DNA from: Bacteroidota bacterium
GTDB taxonomy: Bacteria > Bacteroidota > Bacteroidia > J057
DNA length: 5,404 nucleotides
Assembly: GCA_004292985.1 (NCBI GenBank)
Contig: RDXT01000350.1
Coordinates: 1 to 5,404, forward strand
Reading direction: 5' to 3'
Both the position numbers and the translations under genes were made by a program. The notes under the pieces are model-generated. The model saw only the letters and a program-made list of their open reading frames with translations, had not been told where the DNA came from and did no database searches. Below, one piece after another: positions 1-5,404 of the stretch. Within the stretch, counting starts at the first letter, position 1. Each line of letters starts with the position of its first letter.

Positions 1-132
1 CCTCGAAGGGGGTATCATCAAATATGCCCGCGACGCGAAGGAGCAGGGCATCAAAAATTTTTGCCCCGGAACTTATTTTTGATGCCCTGCTCCTTCGCGT
101 CGCGGGCATATTTGATGATACCCCCTTCGAGG
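1..132. repeat. Perfect 58-bp inverted repeat with 16-nt spacer at the window's left edge
   Basis: Bases 1-58 are the exact reverse complement of 75-132 (58 of 58), separated by a 16-nt loop (59-74). The right arm is native trhO coding sequence (HLEGGIIKYARDAKEQGIKN on the minus strand). The left arm encodes the same residues on the plus strand with identical codons. Identity at every synonymous site means a very recent event or an artefact, not two diverged genes. The left arm reaches base 1, so it may continue outside the window. Confidence 0.97.
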
Positions 133-794
133 TGATATACCTGACCAAAGCCCTCATGTTTGAGCCAGGCGCTGGCCTTTTCGCAGCGGATGCCGCCGGT
201 ACAATACATCACAATCGGCTGATCCTGAAAGGGTTTCAGCATATCGCGCACAATGGGCAGCGAGTCTCGGAAGGTATCCACATCAGGGCAGATGGCCCCT
301 TCGAAATGGCCGATTTCACTCTCGTAATGATTGCGCATATCCACCACAATGGTGCCGGGCTGATCCGTAAGCTCGTTAAAATCGCGGGCGCTGAGGTATT
401 TACCCGTATTTCCGGGATCGAAGCTGGCATCGTCGAGGCCATCGGCTACGATCTTGTGCCGGACTTTGATCACCAGTTTGTAAAAAGACTTGCCATCGTC
501 CTCCACTGCCCAGTTGAGGCGCACGCCTGTGAGCAGCGGATGTGCCTGAATCCAGGAGATAAAGGCCTCTTTTTGCGCTTCGGGCATACTCATCTGCGCA
601 TTAATGCCTTCGTGGGCTACGTAGATGCGGCCCAGCACACCCATCTGCGCCCAGGTCGCGAAAAGATCGTCGCGAAACTGGCGAGGGTCTTCGATGCTGA
701 CATAGCGGTAAAAGGAAAGCGTGGCCCGCGGCTCATTGCTTTGCAGCAGTTTCGCCTTGAGTTCTTCGCCATTTACGCGGTTATAGAGATGCAT
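51..794 (-). CDS. trhO: TrhO, tRNA uridine(34) hydroxylase (rhodanese superfamily), C-terminally truncated by an inverted repeat
   Basis: TrhO (formerly YceA) performs prephenate-independent, O2-dependent hydroxylation of U34 to 5-hydroxyuridine in tRNA anticodons in the cytoplasm. Strong family signatures are present: NRVNGEELK at the start, SFYRY, GRIYVAHEGINAQMS, DDGKSFYKL, KVRHKIVADGLDD, DMRNHYESEIGHFEGA, and the rhodanese loop YCTGGIRCEKASAWLKHEGF containing the catalytic Cys, then HLEGGIIKYAR. The frame can be opened to a TTG at 842, but that codon lies inside the promoter box; ATG at 794-792 matches the family's usual N-terminus. The protein stops right after RGKNF, where relatives continue (VFDER...) into a Cys-rich tail, so some 50-90 residues are missing. 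The TGA stop comes from the inverted arm starting at base 58, not from native sequence. The gene is probably intact in the organism and broken by the contig end. Confidence 0.9.
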   Translation of the reverse strand: MHLYNRVNGEELKAKLLQSNEPRATLSFYRYVSIEDPRQFRDDLFATWAQMGVLGRIYVAHEGINAQMSMPEAQKEAFISWIQAHPLLTGVRLNWAVEDDGKSFYKLVIKVRHKIVADGLDDASFDPGNTGKYLSARDFNELTDQPGTIVVDMRNHYESEIGHFEGAICPDVDTFRDSLPIVRDMLKPFQDQPIVMYCTGGIRCEKASAWLKHEGFGQVYHLEGGIIKYARDAKEQGIKNKFRGKNF

Positions 795-839
795 TGTCTG
801 AAATACCGTTATCTGATCCTTATACGGAAGAAGTGCGGA

Positions 840-874
840 CAAATATACGCATTTCCTGTTTATCGCCGCTCAAA
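840..874 (-). promoter_or_regulatory. Bacteroidota-type promoter for trhO
   Basis: On the minus strand, TATATTTG (847-840) matches the Bacteroidota -7 consensus TAnnTTTG, and TTTG (874-871) lies 23 nt upstream as a -33 box. The spacing is at the long end of the accepted range. The -33 box lies within the last codons of the lipoprotein gene (in TTT GAG, Phe-Glu). Transcription would begin near 836-832, about 40 nt before the ATG at 794, which supports that ATG as the start. Confidence 0.6.
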
Positions 875-1291
875 GGTCATGCGCATCGTATCGCCCTGGT
901 AGTCGAGGTAAAGCAGGTCTTCGCTGCGCCCGTAGGCCGTGACAACATCGAGGGCAGTCCAGAAGCGCTCGCCCCAGACAGGCTCTCCGCGCAGGGAGCC
1001 GGAGATGTCGCGGAAGGTGACCGAGTCGGCGCTCGCTATGGTGTATTTCCCTGATATATAATTGGTTACGGTCTCACCATCAAACTTTCCTCTCCCGCCT
1101 TTATCGGAGAAGGTAATGACGATGCCCCGCGCGATGTGGTCGGGTTCGTCTTCGTACCAGCCCGTGTAGCGGTTTTCGTAGCGGATCAGTTGCCACTGGC
1201 CGCTGAGGGTTCGGTTGGGCGCGGGCGGCGCGCAGGTGATACATAGCAGACAGAAGATGGGAAGGGTAAAGAGCAAGGCAAGGTGTCTCAT
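860..1291 (-). CDS. Small META/HslJ-like lipoprotein
   Basis: The product has 143 residues and starts at ATG (1291-1289). Residues 1-20 form a lipoprotein-type signal: MRH, a hydrophobic stretch, then CITC, with Cys20 the probable lipidated residue. Thr at -1 is not the best lipobox, so processing is likely rather than certain. The mature part is a small beta-rich domain beginning LSGQWQLIRYEN, with VITFSDKGG, YISGKYTIA and a final MRMTFERR. This resembles the META/HslJ or lipocalin-like lipoproteins common in Bacteroidota (opening W-x-L strand, ITF strand, closing strand). Such proteins are thought to sit in the outer membrane or periplasm; function is generally unknown. No clear TAnnTTTG promoter and no Shine-Dalgarno was found upstream, where the sequence is pyrimidine-rich. 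The promoter of the next gene overlaps its 3' end. The family call is moderate, the lipoprotein call better. Confidence 0.75.
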   Translation of the reverse strand: MRHLALLFTLPIFCLLCITCAPPAPNRTLSGQWQLIRYENRYTGWYEDEPDHIARGIVITFSDKGGRGKFDGETVTNYISGKYTIASADSVTFRDISGSLRGEPVWGERFWTALDVVTAYGRSEDLLYLDYQGDTMRMTFERR

Positions 1292-1360
1292 GCTGCAAAG
1301 GAGGAGAAAAGGAGGTAGTACGAAAAATCGAAATGAGGGGGAAGCTTACGGGGGGTGCGT

Positions 1361-1475
1361 GTGTCACCCTTCGATACGCCTCGGGGACTCGGCACTCAGG
1401 ATGACACTGGCACTCCCTGTCACCCTGACTTGTCCCTGTGGGAGTAAGCCTTGTAAGGCTGTATCGAAGGGTGAC
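1361..1475. repeat. Intergenic inverted-repeat module, copy 1
   Basis: There are two half-elements in opposite orientation. The first (1361-1407) runs from GTGTCACCCTTCGATACGCC to CACTCAGGATGACAC and has near-perfect terminal inverted repeats (GTGTCACCCT against AGGATGACAC). The second (1419-1475) begins GTCACCCTGA and ends GTATCGAAGGGTGAC, that is, the reverse complement of the same termini. The pair could fold into a large cruciform or hairpin. Dispersed elements with TCGAAGGG and CACTCAGGATGA ends are familiar in environmental Bacteroidota genomes. No protein is encoded here. Confidence 0.8.
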
Positions 1476-1481
1476 TCCGCT

Positions 1482-1580
1482 GTGCCATCCTTCGATACGC
1501 CTCGAAGACTCGGCACTCAGGATGACACTCAATCTCCCTGTCACCCTGAGTGGCCTTCTAAGGCCGTATCGAAGGGTGGC
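1482..1580. repeat. Intergenic inverted-repeat module, copy 2
   Basis: This is a tandem copy of the preceding module. The forward half (1482-1528) again reads CCTTCGATACGCCTCG...GACTCGGCACTCAGGATGACAC and differs from copy 1 at few positions. The inverted half (1540-1580) starts GTCACCCTGAG and ends CGTATCGAAGGGTGGC, but its centre is shorter, 41 against 57 bp. The inner sequence GGCCTTCTAAGGCC forms its own small palindrome. The variable centre with conserved termini suggests repeated insertion or recombination rather than simple duplication. Confidence 0.8.
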
Positions 1581-1584
1581 AGTT

Positions 1585-1603
1585 GGTATCGAAGGGTGAC
1601 ACC
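1585..1603. repeat. Solo terminus of the TCGAAGGGTGAC repeat
   Basis: GGTATCGAAGGGTGACACC repeats the end of the preceding inverted-repeat modules and directly follows copy 2. It is a fifth, truncated occurrence of the terminus and is itself weakly palindromic at its ends (GGT...ACC). Between it and the FGE-gene stop lie about 48 bp of AT-rich sequence and the small GC hairpin. Confidence 0.65.
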
Positions 1604-1615
1604 AGCTATAAATGC

Positions 1616-1645
1616 ATAAAAATTAACCCCGCAAGCGGGACTGCG
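1616..1645 (-). terminator. GC-rich hairpin just after the FGE-gene stop; possible terminator or DGR-associated hairpin
   Basis: On the minus strand, 13 nt after the TGA, CCCGC-TT-GCGGG (1639-1628) can form a 5-bp stem with a 2-nt loop, or 4 bp with a CTTG loop. It is followed by GTTAATTTTTAT. A GC stem plus T-rich tail fits a weak intrinsic terminator for the giant gene. DGR targets also often carry a small hairpin just downstream of the variable region, so this could have that role instead. The stem is short and the U-tract is interrupted, so confidence is limited. Confidence 0.35.
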
Positions 1646-1651
1646 CTGCGC

Positions 1652-4600
1652 TCAGAGGGGTCGGGCCAGGCGGAAGCCGAGGCGGTCGCTCCGGTCGCCG
1701 GGGCGCCAGCTGCGGCGGTACGACACGCGGGCGCGAGCCGCGCCGTGGCCCCAACTGCCCCCGCGGTTCACGCGGTCCTCACCAGCAGCAGGCCCCTGGG
1801 GGTTGACTTGTTCATCAGCAGGATAGGACCCATACCAGTCATTACACCACTCCCACACATTGCCGCTCATGTCATAGAGACCCAGCACATTCGGCTTTTT
1901 CTCGCCGACAGGGTGTATTCGTCCGCCTGCATTGACGCTATACCATGCATATTCGACAAGCTTGCTTTTATTGCTAGTGCCGGCCCAAGAGGTACGGCTT
2001 TCTCCTGCACCCCCTCCTGCGGCGTACTCCCACTGGGCTTCGGTAGGCAAGGTCCATGCTTCACCCGTGAGGTCTTGTACATATCGGCAATACTCAAAAG
2101 CGCCGTACCATGATATATATACGACCGGATGGTTTTCGCATCCGGGAACGGGACACCATATATTTTCCTGCCGAATCAGTCCGAATTCTTTATAAGGCTC
2201 TATCATTTTCAGATCCTTATCCTCTCCCTCTTTCACCACATCCAAGCCATACAAATTCAAAAAAGCCGCATACTGGGCATTGGTTACCTGATATTTCCCG
2301 ATATGAAAATCACTGAGGGTAACTTTATGAACAAGCTTTTCATCATTCCCTTCCTCAATCCCCATCATAAACTCCCCTCCTTCGACAAACACCATCTCCG
2401 GTATCAGCAACTTCTCATAGGCGAGTGCGCGCATCAGCTCGCGTGCATCCGGCTCATGCGGGCCGCCGGGGTGGGCTTTTATAAAGAGGCGATAGGCTTC
2501 AATGGTATGAGTGGCGCGGACCTGCTCCCAGTCGCGGGCTTCGGCTTCGTAGGCGGCGTTCCAGGCATCGGCTTCGGCGGAGGAGGGAGAGTTTTTTTGC
2601 TCTTTTCTGGTGCTTTCCGGGTCTTCGGCAGGTTGTTTTTCCGGCCCTTCGACAGGCTCAGGGACCGGAGGGGGATCAGGGATCGGGTATTGCGGTGGCT
2701 GAGCTTGCCGAAGCCCCGCATCAAGGCTTTCCGGGTCTTCGATCAGTTTTTCCGGCCCTTCGACAGGCTCAGGGACCGGAGGGTGTAGTGGCTCAGGCTG
2801 CTGAAGTCCCTGATTTATTCGCAGAAAAAGGGAGAGGAAGCGGGAAAGGGGATCATTTTGTCCGGAATTGTCCGGCTTGAGGTCATCTTCTATTTGCGGC
2901 AGCCAAAAGTCGAAGGAGTTTCCTTCGGGAGGGAGGAAATCGGTGATGCCGCTTCGGGACACCATAAAAAGATGCCAGCTCTCCTCGCCGCAGCGCAGGC
3001 TTATGCTCAGGTTTTGTAAGAAAGGCAGGCTGTAATAGAGGCGCAGGGCTTGTATGTACAAAAGGGTCTTACATGCATTGCGGTCGGAAAAGAAGTGTTG
3101 GAAGTCCTCCTCCGGGGCTACCCACTTGTTGCGGCTGTGCGCTTCGTAGTATTCCGGGTAGCTCTGATAAAAAGATATGTTCAGTTGTGCCGCGTAACTC
3201 GTGTAGTCCCAGCTTCGGATAAAAACAAACTGCGGAATCTCGGCAATCAGGCTGCCAATTTCTTCTTTAGGGAGCACCAGCAACTGCCCTTGCACCTCAT
3301 CTACGCGCCAGAGTATGGCATTACCCTCTTCCAGAGAAGGCCAGTTAGGTTCAATGTCTTCATAGGCTTTGTCCAGGGGCATCACAGTCTGTATCCGAAA
3401 ACGCTGTGGCTGAGGGAGTTCTATCTGCCTGATAGGGTCGCCATTGCCAGAGAGCGCTTTCATAAAAATAGCAGAGTCCAGGCTTTCGACATCAGGCGCT
3501 TTTATATGTTCATACGCGTAAAAAAGACCTGAGACCTCGTTTCCGGCTGAATGTAGTTCGCGGAAGAACAGCACATGCCCCGGCCTCAACTCCGCAGGCA
3601 GCCCAAGTCCTTGATTTTCACCTTTCTCAACCAAATCCTCAACCTCCGGAGCTGACTCTGTCAGAGACGAAGCGAATTGTCGCGGCTGTTTTTCAATAAC
3701 ATCGTTAGAAAATATTTCTTCCTTAACCTCCCCTCCCTTACTCCGCCTTAGCCTGCGCTCCTGCAAAGCGATCAGCCAGCGCTCTATCAGCGGCCAAATG
3801 CGGCTCCACCAGAAGCCGCCGGGGAGATATTGGACAAGCTGGCGCAGACGGCGGTACTGCTGCATCAGGCGAAGCTGGGTCTCATCAAAAACGGGGTCAG
3901 CTTCGATGTTCAGACGCTCGGAGATGCGAATCACCTCCAGGCTGAGCCGGTACTTCTCTATCGGATCTGTGGCCAGGCGCCAGGCATTGACCGCGCGAAA
4001 TAACTGCTCTTTTAAGCCCGCGTAGGAGCCGGGCGGTGGGCTTTCGATCTGCTCGAAGAGGGTCGCAATGGCCTGACGCACAGGCTTTTCCTTCTCCGGC
4101 GGCAGGGCGGCGAGGAGACTGCGACGGTATTCGGCGGGGATGCGGCCTTCGCGGAACCAGGGCACGCGCAGCAGGCCTGCAAACTGGCTTCGGTTGAGCA
4201 GGGAGCGGGGGGCATGTACCTGATTTTCAAGCACTTTGCCGAGGTGGAGGGTGAGTTCCCAGTAAAGGTCGGGATACACGGCGCAGGCGCAGAGCCAGTG
4301 AAAGACCTCATCACCCAGCACCCGCTGGAGGCCCGCCACCGTAGGTGAGGCAAATACGTAGGACTCACCCCAGCGCCAGTTTGTCCAGTCGTCGTCGCGC
4401 AGGCCGTCGAGGGTATCAATGGAGGCGCTGAGGCCATCGAGGGTGGCGGGGGCCAGCACGGCGTGGGTGGCCAGCACCGACTCTAAGAAACCCCATTCGC
4501 GGGGCGAGCGGGGACTGAGCAGGATCCGCTGCTCCCAGAGGTTCATGAGGTGGTCGGCCCAGGAAAAGAGTGTACCGTTGATTTCGTCTACCATCGCGCG

Positions 4601-5404
4601 GCCATCGCCGAGGATCAGCAGGCGCTGCCCGTAGGCCAGGAGCGCAAGTGAGGTGGGACGGGTTGTTTCATTCCAGACCAGGCGCAGATCCTGCTCATAT
4701 TCAAACACTTGCAACACCACTCCCTGGGCCGCCAGCAAGTCGAGCAGGTGTTTGTACCAGGAGGCCTGGAGGCTGTTTTTCAGGCTCTGGTCTATCAGGA
4801 CGAGGTATTCGGGTACGCGCCCGCTGCGGCGGTACTGCACCTGTACCTGTCCAGCCTGGCGCACGGTTTCGGAAATGCTGCGCTCCAGGTCTATCTGGCG
4901 GGTGTTGTAGCTGAGGTATTTATCGGGGCGGAAGGGGTGCGCCAGCAGGGAGCGCTCGTAGGGGCTGAAGAGTTCGATCAGGGGTTCGTCGAAGCGGGGT
5001 TTGAAGACATAGGGCGGCCCGGGAAGTTCTTCGGGCGGGGCGGGTTTTCTGGTTCTGAGCCATACGATCGCCGCAACCAGTACACCCACAACAACTAACA
5101 GTGTAATATATTTTAACTCATTAATACCTGAGGCAAATAGCCATACAGTGAATATAAGTGCAATGACGCCGAGTACGAGTTCTGTGGCCCATTTGCTGAG
5201 GAAGGTAAGGAAGCGCGAAGGCTCTTTCGGAGACGGGGGAAGGGCCGTTTCCGGCTCTGGCGCCTCTGCCTGGGAGATTTTTTTTCTGTCAGTCGTTTTG
5301 GGCAAGGGCCTTGGGGCAAAATAGGCATCGAAAATGCGACCAAATTCTGCTTGCTGCTCCGGATTCTGGCACAGCAGCGGCCCCAGCAGGCCTTTGAGGG
5401 TTTC
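1652..5404 (-). CDS. Giant membrane-anchored vWA-like / FGE-sulfatase (C-type lectin fold) protein with DGR-like variable C-terminus; 5' end outside window
   Basis: The frame is open from the right edge to a TGA at 1654-1652, at least 1250 codons. Residues below are counted from an internal TTG at 5305-5303. The 33 codons before that TTG are in frame and protein-like (LLGPLLCQNPEQQ...FDAYF), so the true start lies outside. Seen: two membrane helices at about 40-57 and 65-83, joined by a short loop and flanked by Arg/Lys, implying both ends are cytoplasmic; a vWA-like alpha/beta stretch at about 163-300 (YLVLIDQS, LLILGDGR); a helical region at 310-520; an unassigned region at 565-830; a Pro/Glu linker at 835-905; a helical AYRLFIKAHPGG segment at 908-965; an FGE-sulfatase domain at 967-1217 (MVFVEGGEFMMG, LPTEAQWEYAAGG, GLYDMSGNVWEW, RVNRGGSW, LGFRLA). 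The catalytic cysteines usual after GGSW are absent, so a ligand-binding rather than FGly-forming role is inferred. The C-terminus resembles a DGR variable region. FGE assignment is firm; the vWA call and conflict-system role are inference. Confidence 0.9.
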   Translation of the reverse strand, partial: ETLKGLLGPLLCQNPEQQAEFGRIFDAYFAPRPLPKTTDRKKISQAEAPEPETALPPSPKEPSRFLTFLSKWATELVLGVIALIFTVWLFASGINELKYITLLVVVGVLVAAIVWLRTRKPAPPEELPGPPYVFKPRFDEPLIELFSPYERSLLAHPFRPDKYLSYNTRQIDLERSISETVRQAGQVQVQYRRSGRVPEYLVLIDQSLKNSLQASWYKHLLDLLAAQGVVLQVFEYEQDLRLVWNETTRPTSLALLAYGQRLLILGDGRAMVDEINGTLFSWADHLMNLWEQRILLSPRSPREWGFLESVLATHAVLAPATLDGLSASIDTLDGLRDDDWTNWRWGESYVFASPTVAGLQRVLGDEVFHWLCACAVYPDLYWELTLHLGKVLENQVHAPRSLLNRSQFAGLLRVPWFREGRIPAEYRRSLLAALPPEKEKPVRQAIATLFEQIESPPPGSYAGLKEQLFRAVNAWRLATDPIEKYRLSLEVIRISERLNIEADPVFDETQLRLMQQYRRLRQLVQYLPGGFWWSRIWPLIERWLIALQERRLRRSKGGEVKEEIFSNDVIEKQPRQFASSLTESAPEVEDLVEKGENQGLGLPAELRPGHVLFFRELHSAGNEVSGLFYAYEHIKAPDVESLDSAIFMKALSGNGDPIRQIELPQPQRFRIQTVMPLDKAYEDIEPNWPSLEEGNAILWRVDEVQGQLLVLPKEEIGSLIAEIPQFVFIRSWDYTSYAAQLNISFYQSYPEYYEAHSRNKWVAPEEDFQHFFSDRNACKTLLYIQALRLYYSLPFLQNLSISLRCGEESWHLFMVSRSGITDFLPPEGNSFDFWLPQIEDDLKPDNSGQNDPLSRFLSLFLRINQGLQQPEPLHPPVPEPVEGPEKLIEDPESLDAGLRQAQPPQYPIPDPPPVPEPVEGPEKQPAEDPESTRKEQKNSPSSAEADAWNAAYEAEARDWEQVRATHTIEAYRLFIKAHPGGPHEPDARELMRALAYEKLLIPEMVFVEGGEFMMGIEEGNDEKLVHKVTLSDFHIGKYQVTNAQYAAFLNLYGLDVVKEGEDKDLKMIEPYKEFGLIRQENIWCPVPGCENHPVVYISWYGAFEYCRYVQDLTGEAWTLPTEAQWEYAAGGGAGESRTSWAGTSNKSKLVEYAWYSVNAGGRIHPVGEKKPNVLGLYDMSGNVWEWCNDWYGSYPADEQVNPQGPAAGEDRVNRGGSWGHGAARARVSYRRSWRPGDRSDRLGFRLARPL
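1655..1780 (-). other. Candidate DGR variable region (VR) at the 3' end of the FGE-domain gene
   Basis: The last ~42 codons carry the layout typical of DGR variable regions in FGE/C-type-lectin proteins: a fixed RVNRGGSW entry, a core (1682-1750) and a fixed LGFRLA exit. In the 23 core codons, 17 end in C (GGC, CAC, CGC, GCC, TAC, AGC, GAC), none is AAC, and the others (GCG, GCT, GTG, TCG, TGG, CGG) sit mainly at scaffold sites. This is what A-to-N mutagenesis of an AAC-rich template would leave. GC content over 1661-1780 is about 80% (24 A/T in 120 by hand count) against about 51% over 1801-1920, a sharp step inside one domain. No template repeat, reverse transcriptase or Avd gene is present in the window, so the call rests on pattern alone. 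A plain high-GC FGE C-terminus is the alternative. Confidence 0.55.
2612..2672. repeat. In-frame dispersed repeat in the linker, copy B
   Basis: This 61-bp unit nearly duplicates the one starting 114 bp to its right. The outer 16 bp and inner 32 bp are identical, and only the short segment between them differs, 13 against 10 bp, keeping the frame. It encodes PPVPEPVEGPEKQPAEDPES. The length difference of exactly one codon indicates selection for an open frame or a tandem duplication followed by drift. Confidence 0.8.
2699..2715. repeat. Variant dispersed repeat between the two linker copies (LRQAQ coding)
   Basis: GCTGAGCTTGCCGAAGC, read on the coding strand as GCTTCGGCAAGCTCAGC, is a variant of the CTTCGACAGGCTCAG repeat core but sits in the opposite orientation to its two neighbours. 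It therefore encodes LRQAQ rather than PEPVEG. This gives three related elements within about 170 bp of one coding sequence. Confidence 0.55.
2726..2783. repeat. In-frame dispersed repeat in the linker, copy A (PVPEPVEGPEK coding)
   Basis: On the plus strand this 58-bp unit starts GCTTTCCGGGTCTTCG and ends with the CCCTTCGACAGGCTCAGGG element and CCGGAGGG. On the coding strand it gives PPVPEPVEGPEKLIEDPES. The core CCTGAGCCTGTCGAAGGG is a widespread dispersed bacterial repeat that yields PEPVEG when read in this frame. It lies in the Pro/Glu-rich linker before the FGE domain. Confidence 0.8.

Noticed and set aside
24..902. Long plus-strand open frame of 292 codons
   Set aside because: It is antisense to trhO and the end of the lipoprotein gene. 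Its product has no recognisable family, while the opposite strand gives a textbook TrhO; its first part reads through the fold-back inverted repeat.
1101..1544. Minus-strand 147-codon frame overlapping the lipoprotein gene and repeats
   Set aside because: It runs through both repeat modules, yields low-complexity Arg/Ser/Pro-rich sequence, and conflicts with the better-supported signal-peptide gene in another frame.
1361..1603. CRISPR-like array of short repeats
   Set aside because: Units alternate in orientation, have unequal spacing and no uniform spacers; they are paired inverted repeats, not a direct-repeat array.
1215..1619. Plus-strand 134-codon frame across the intergenic repeats
   Set aside because: It is a product of stop-poor repeat sequence (repeated CHPEWPSKAVSKGG-like peptides), antisense to the lipoprotein start, with no family resemblance.
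3050..3532. Plus-strand 160-codon frame inside the giant gene
   Set aside because: It is the antisense shadow of a continuous, domain-bearing reading frame; no separate start signal or known family is seen.
4709..5098. Plus-strand 129-codon frame opposite the vWA-like and membrane region
   Set aside because: It is the antisense shadow of the giant gene; its hydrophobic look only mirrors the coding strand's composition.
1..5404. Template repeat, Avd gene or reverse transcriptase of a DGR within the window
   Set aside because: Reading by eye, no second copy of the RVNRGGSW/LGFRLA coding sequence and no RT motifs were found; every long gene is accounted for by other families.

Overview
The window looks like a piece of a Bacteroidota genome, perhaps from a Saprospiraceae/Lewinella-like lineage. 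The evidence is a Bacteroidota-type promoter box (TATATTTG), the absence of Shine-Dalgarno sequences where starts can be judged, a short Cys-anchored lipoprotein, dispersed TCGAAGGG-type palindromic repeats, and a very large multidomain protein ending in a formylglycine-generating-enzyme (FGE) fold. The lineage is inferred, not shown. All three real genes are on the minus strand, so they read from the right edge to the left.

Right to left. (1) 5404-1652 holds one giant reading frame, open to the window's right edge and therefore lacking its 5' end. In order it encodes a short conserved-looking N-terminal piece, a two-helix membrane hairpin, a vWA-like alpha/beta module, a long helical region, an unassigned region, a Pro/Glu-rich linker built partly from dispersed DNA repeats, a short helical repeat segment, and a C-terminal FGE-sulfatase/C-type-lectin-fold domain. 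The last ~45 codons look like the variable region (VR) of a diversity-generating retroelement (DGR): about 80% GC by hand count against 51% just upstream, a run of NNC codons, no AAC codon in the core, an intact RVNRGGSW...LGFRLA scaffold, and no FGE catalytic cysteines. (2) 1651-1292 is intergenic: a small GC-rich hairpin next to the stop codon, then two tandem copies of a ~100-115 bp inverted-repeat module. (3) 1291-860 encodes a small META/HslJ-like lipoprotein. (4) 794-51 encodes TrhO, the tRNA U34 hydroxylase of the rhodanese superfamily, transcribed from a promoter overlapping the end of the lipoprotein gene. The trhO frame is cut off by a perfect 58-bp inverted repeat at the left edge, where the sequence doubles back on itself. 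This is most simply a contig-end fold-back artefact.

The most exciting element is the giant protein. A membrane-anchored vWA-like protein with a DGR-type hypervariable FGE/lectin tip matches the kind of putative antigen sensor reported in MoxR/vWA-type conflict systems of multicellular bacteria. No reverse transcriptase, Avd or template repeat is present in the window, so diversification would have to be driven from elsewhere. The lipoprotein and trhO appear to be unrelated housekeeping or accessory neighbours.
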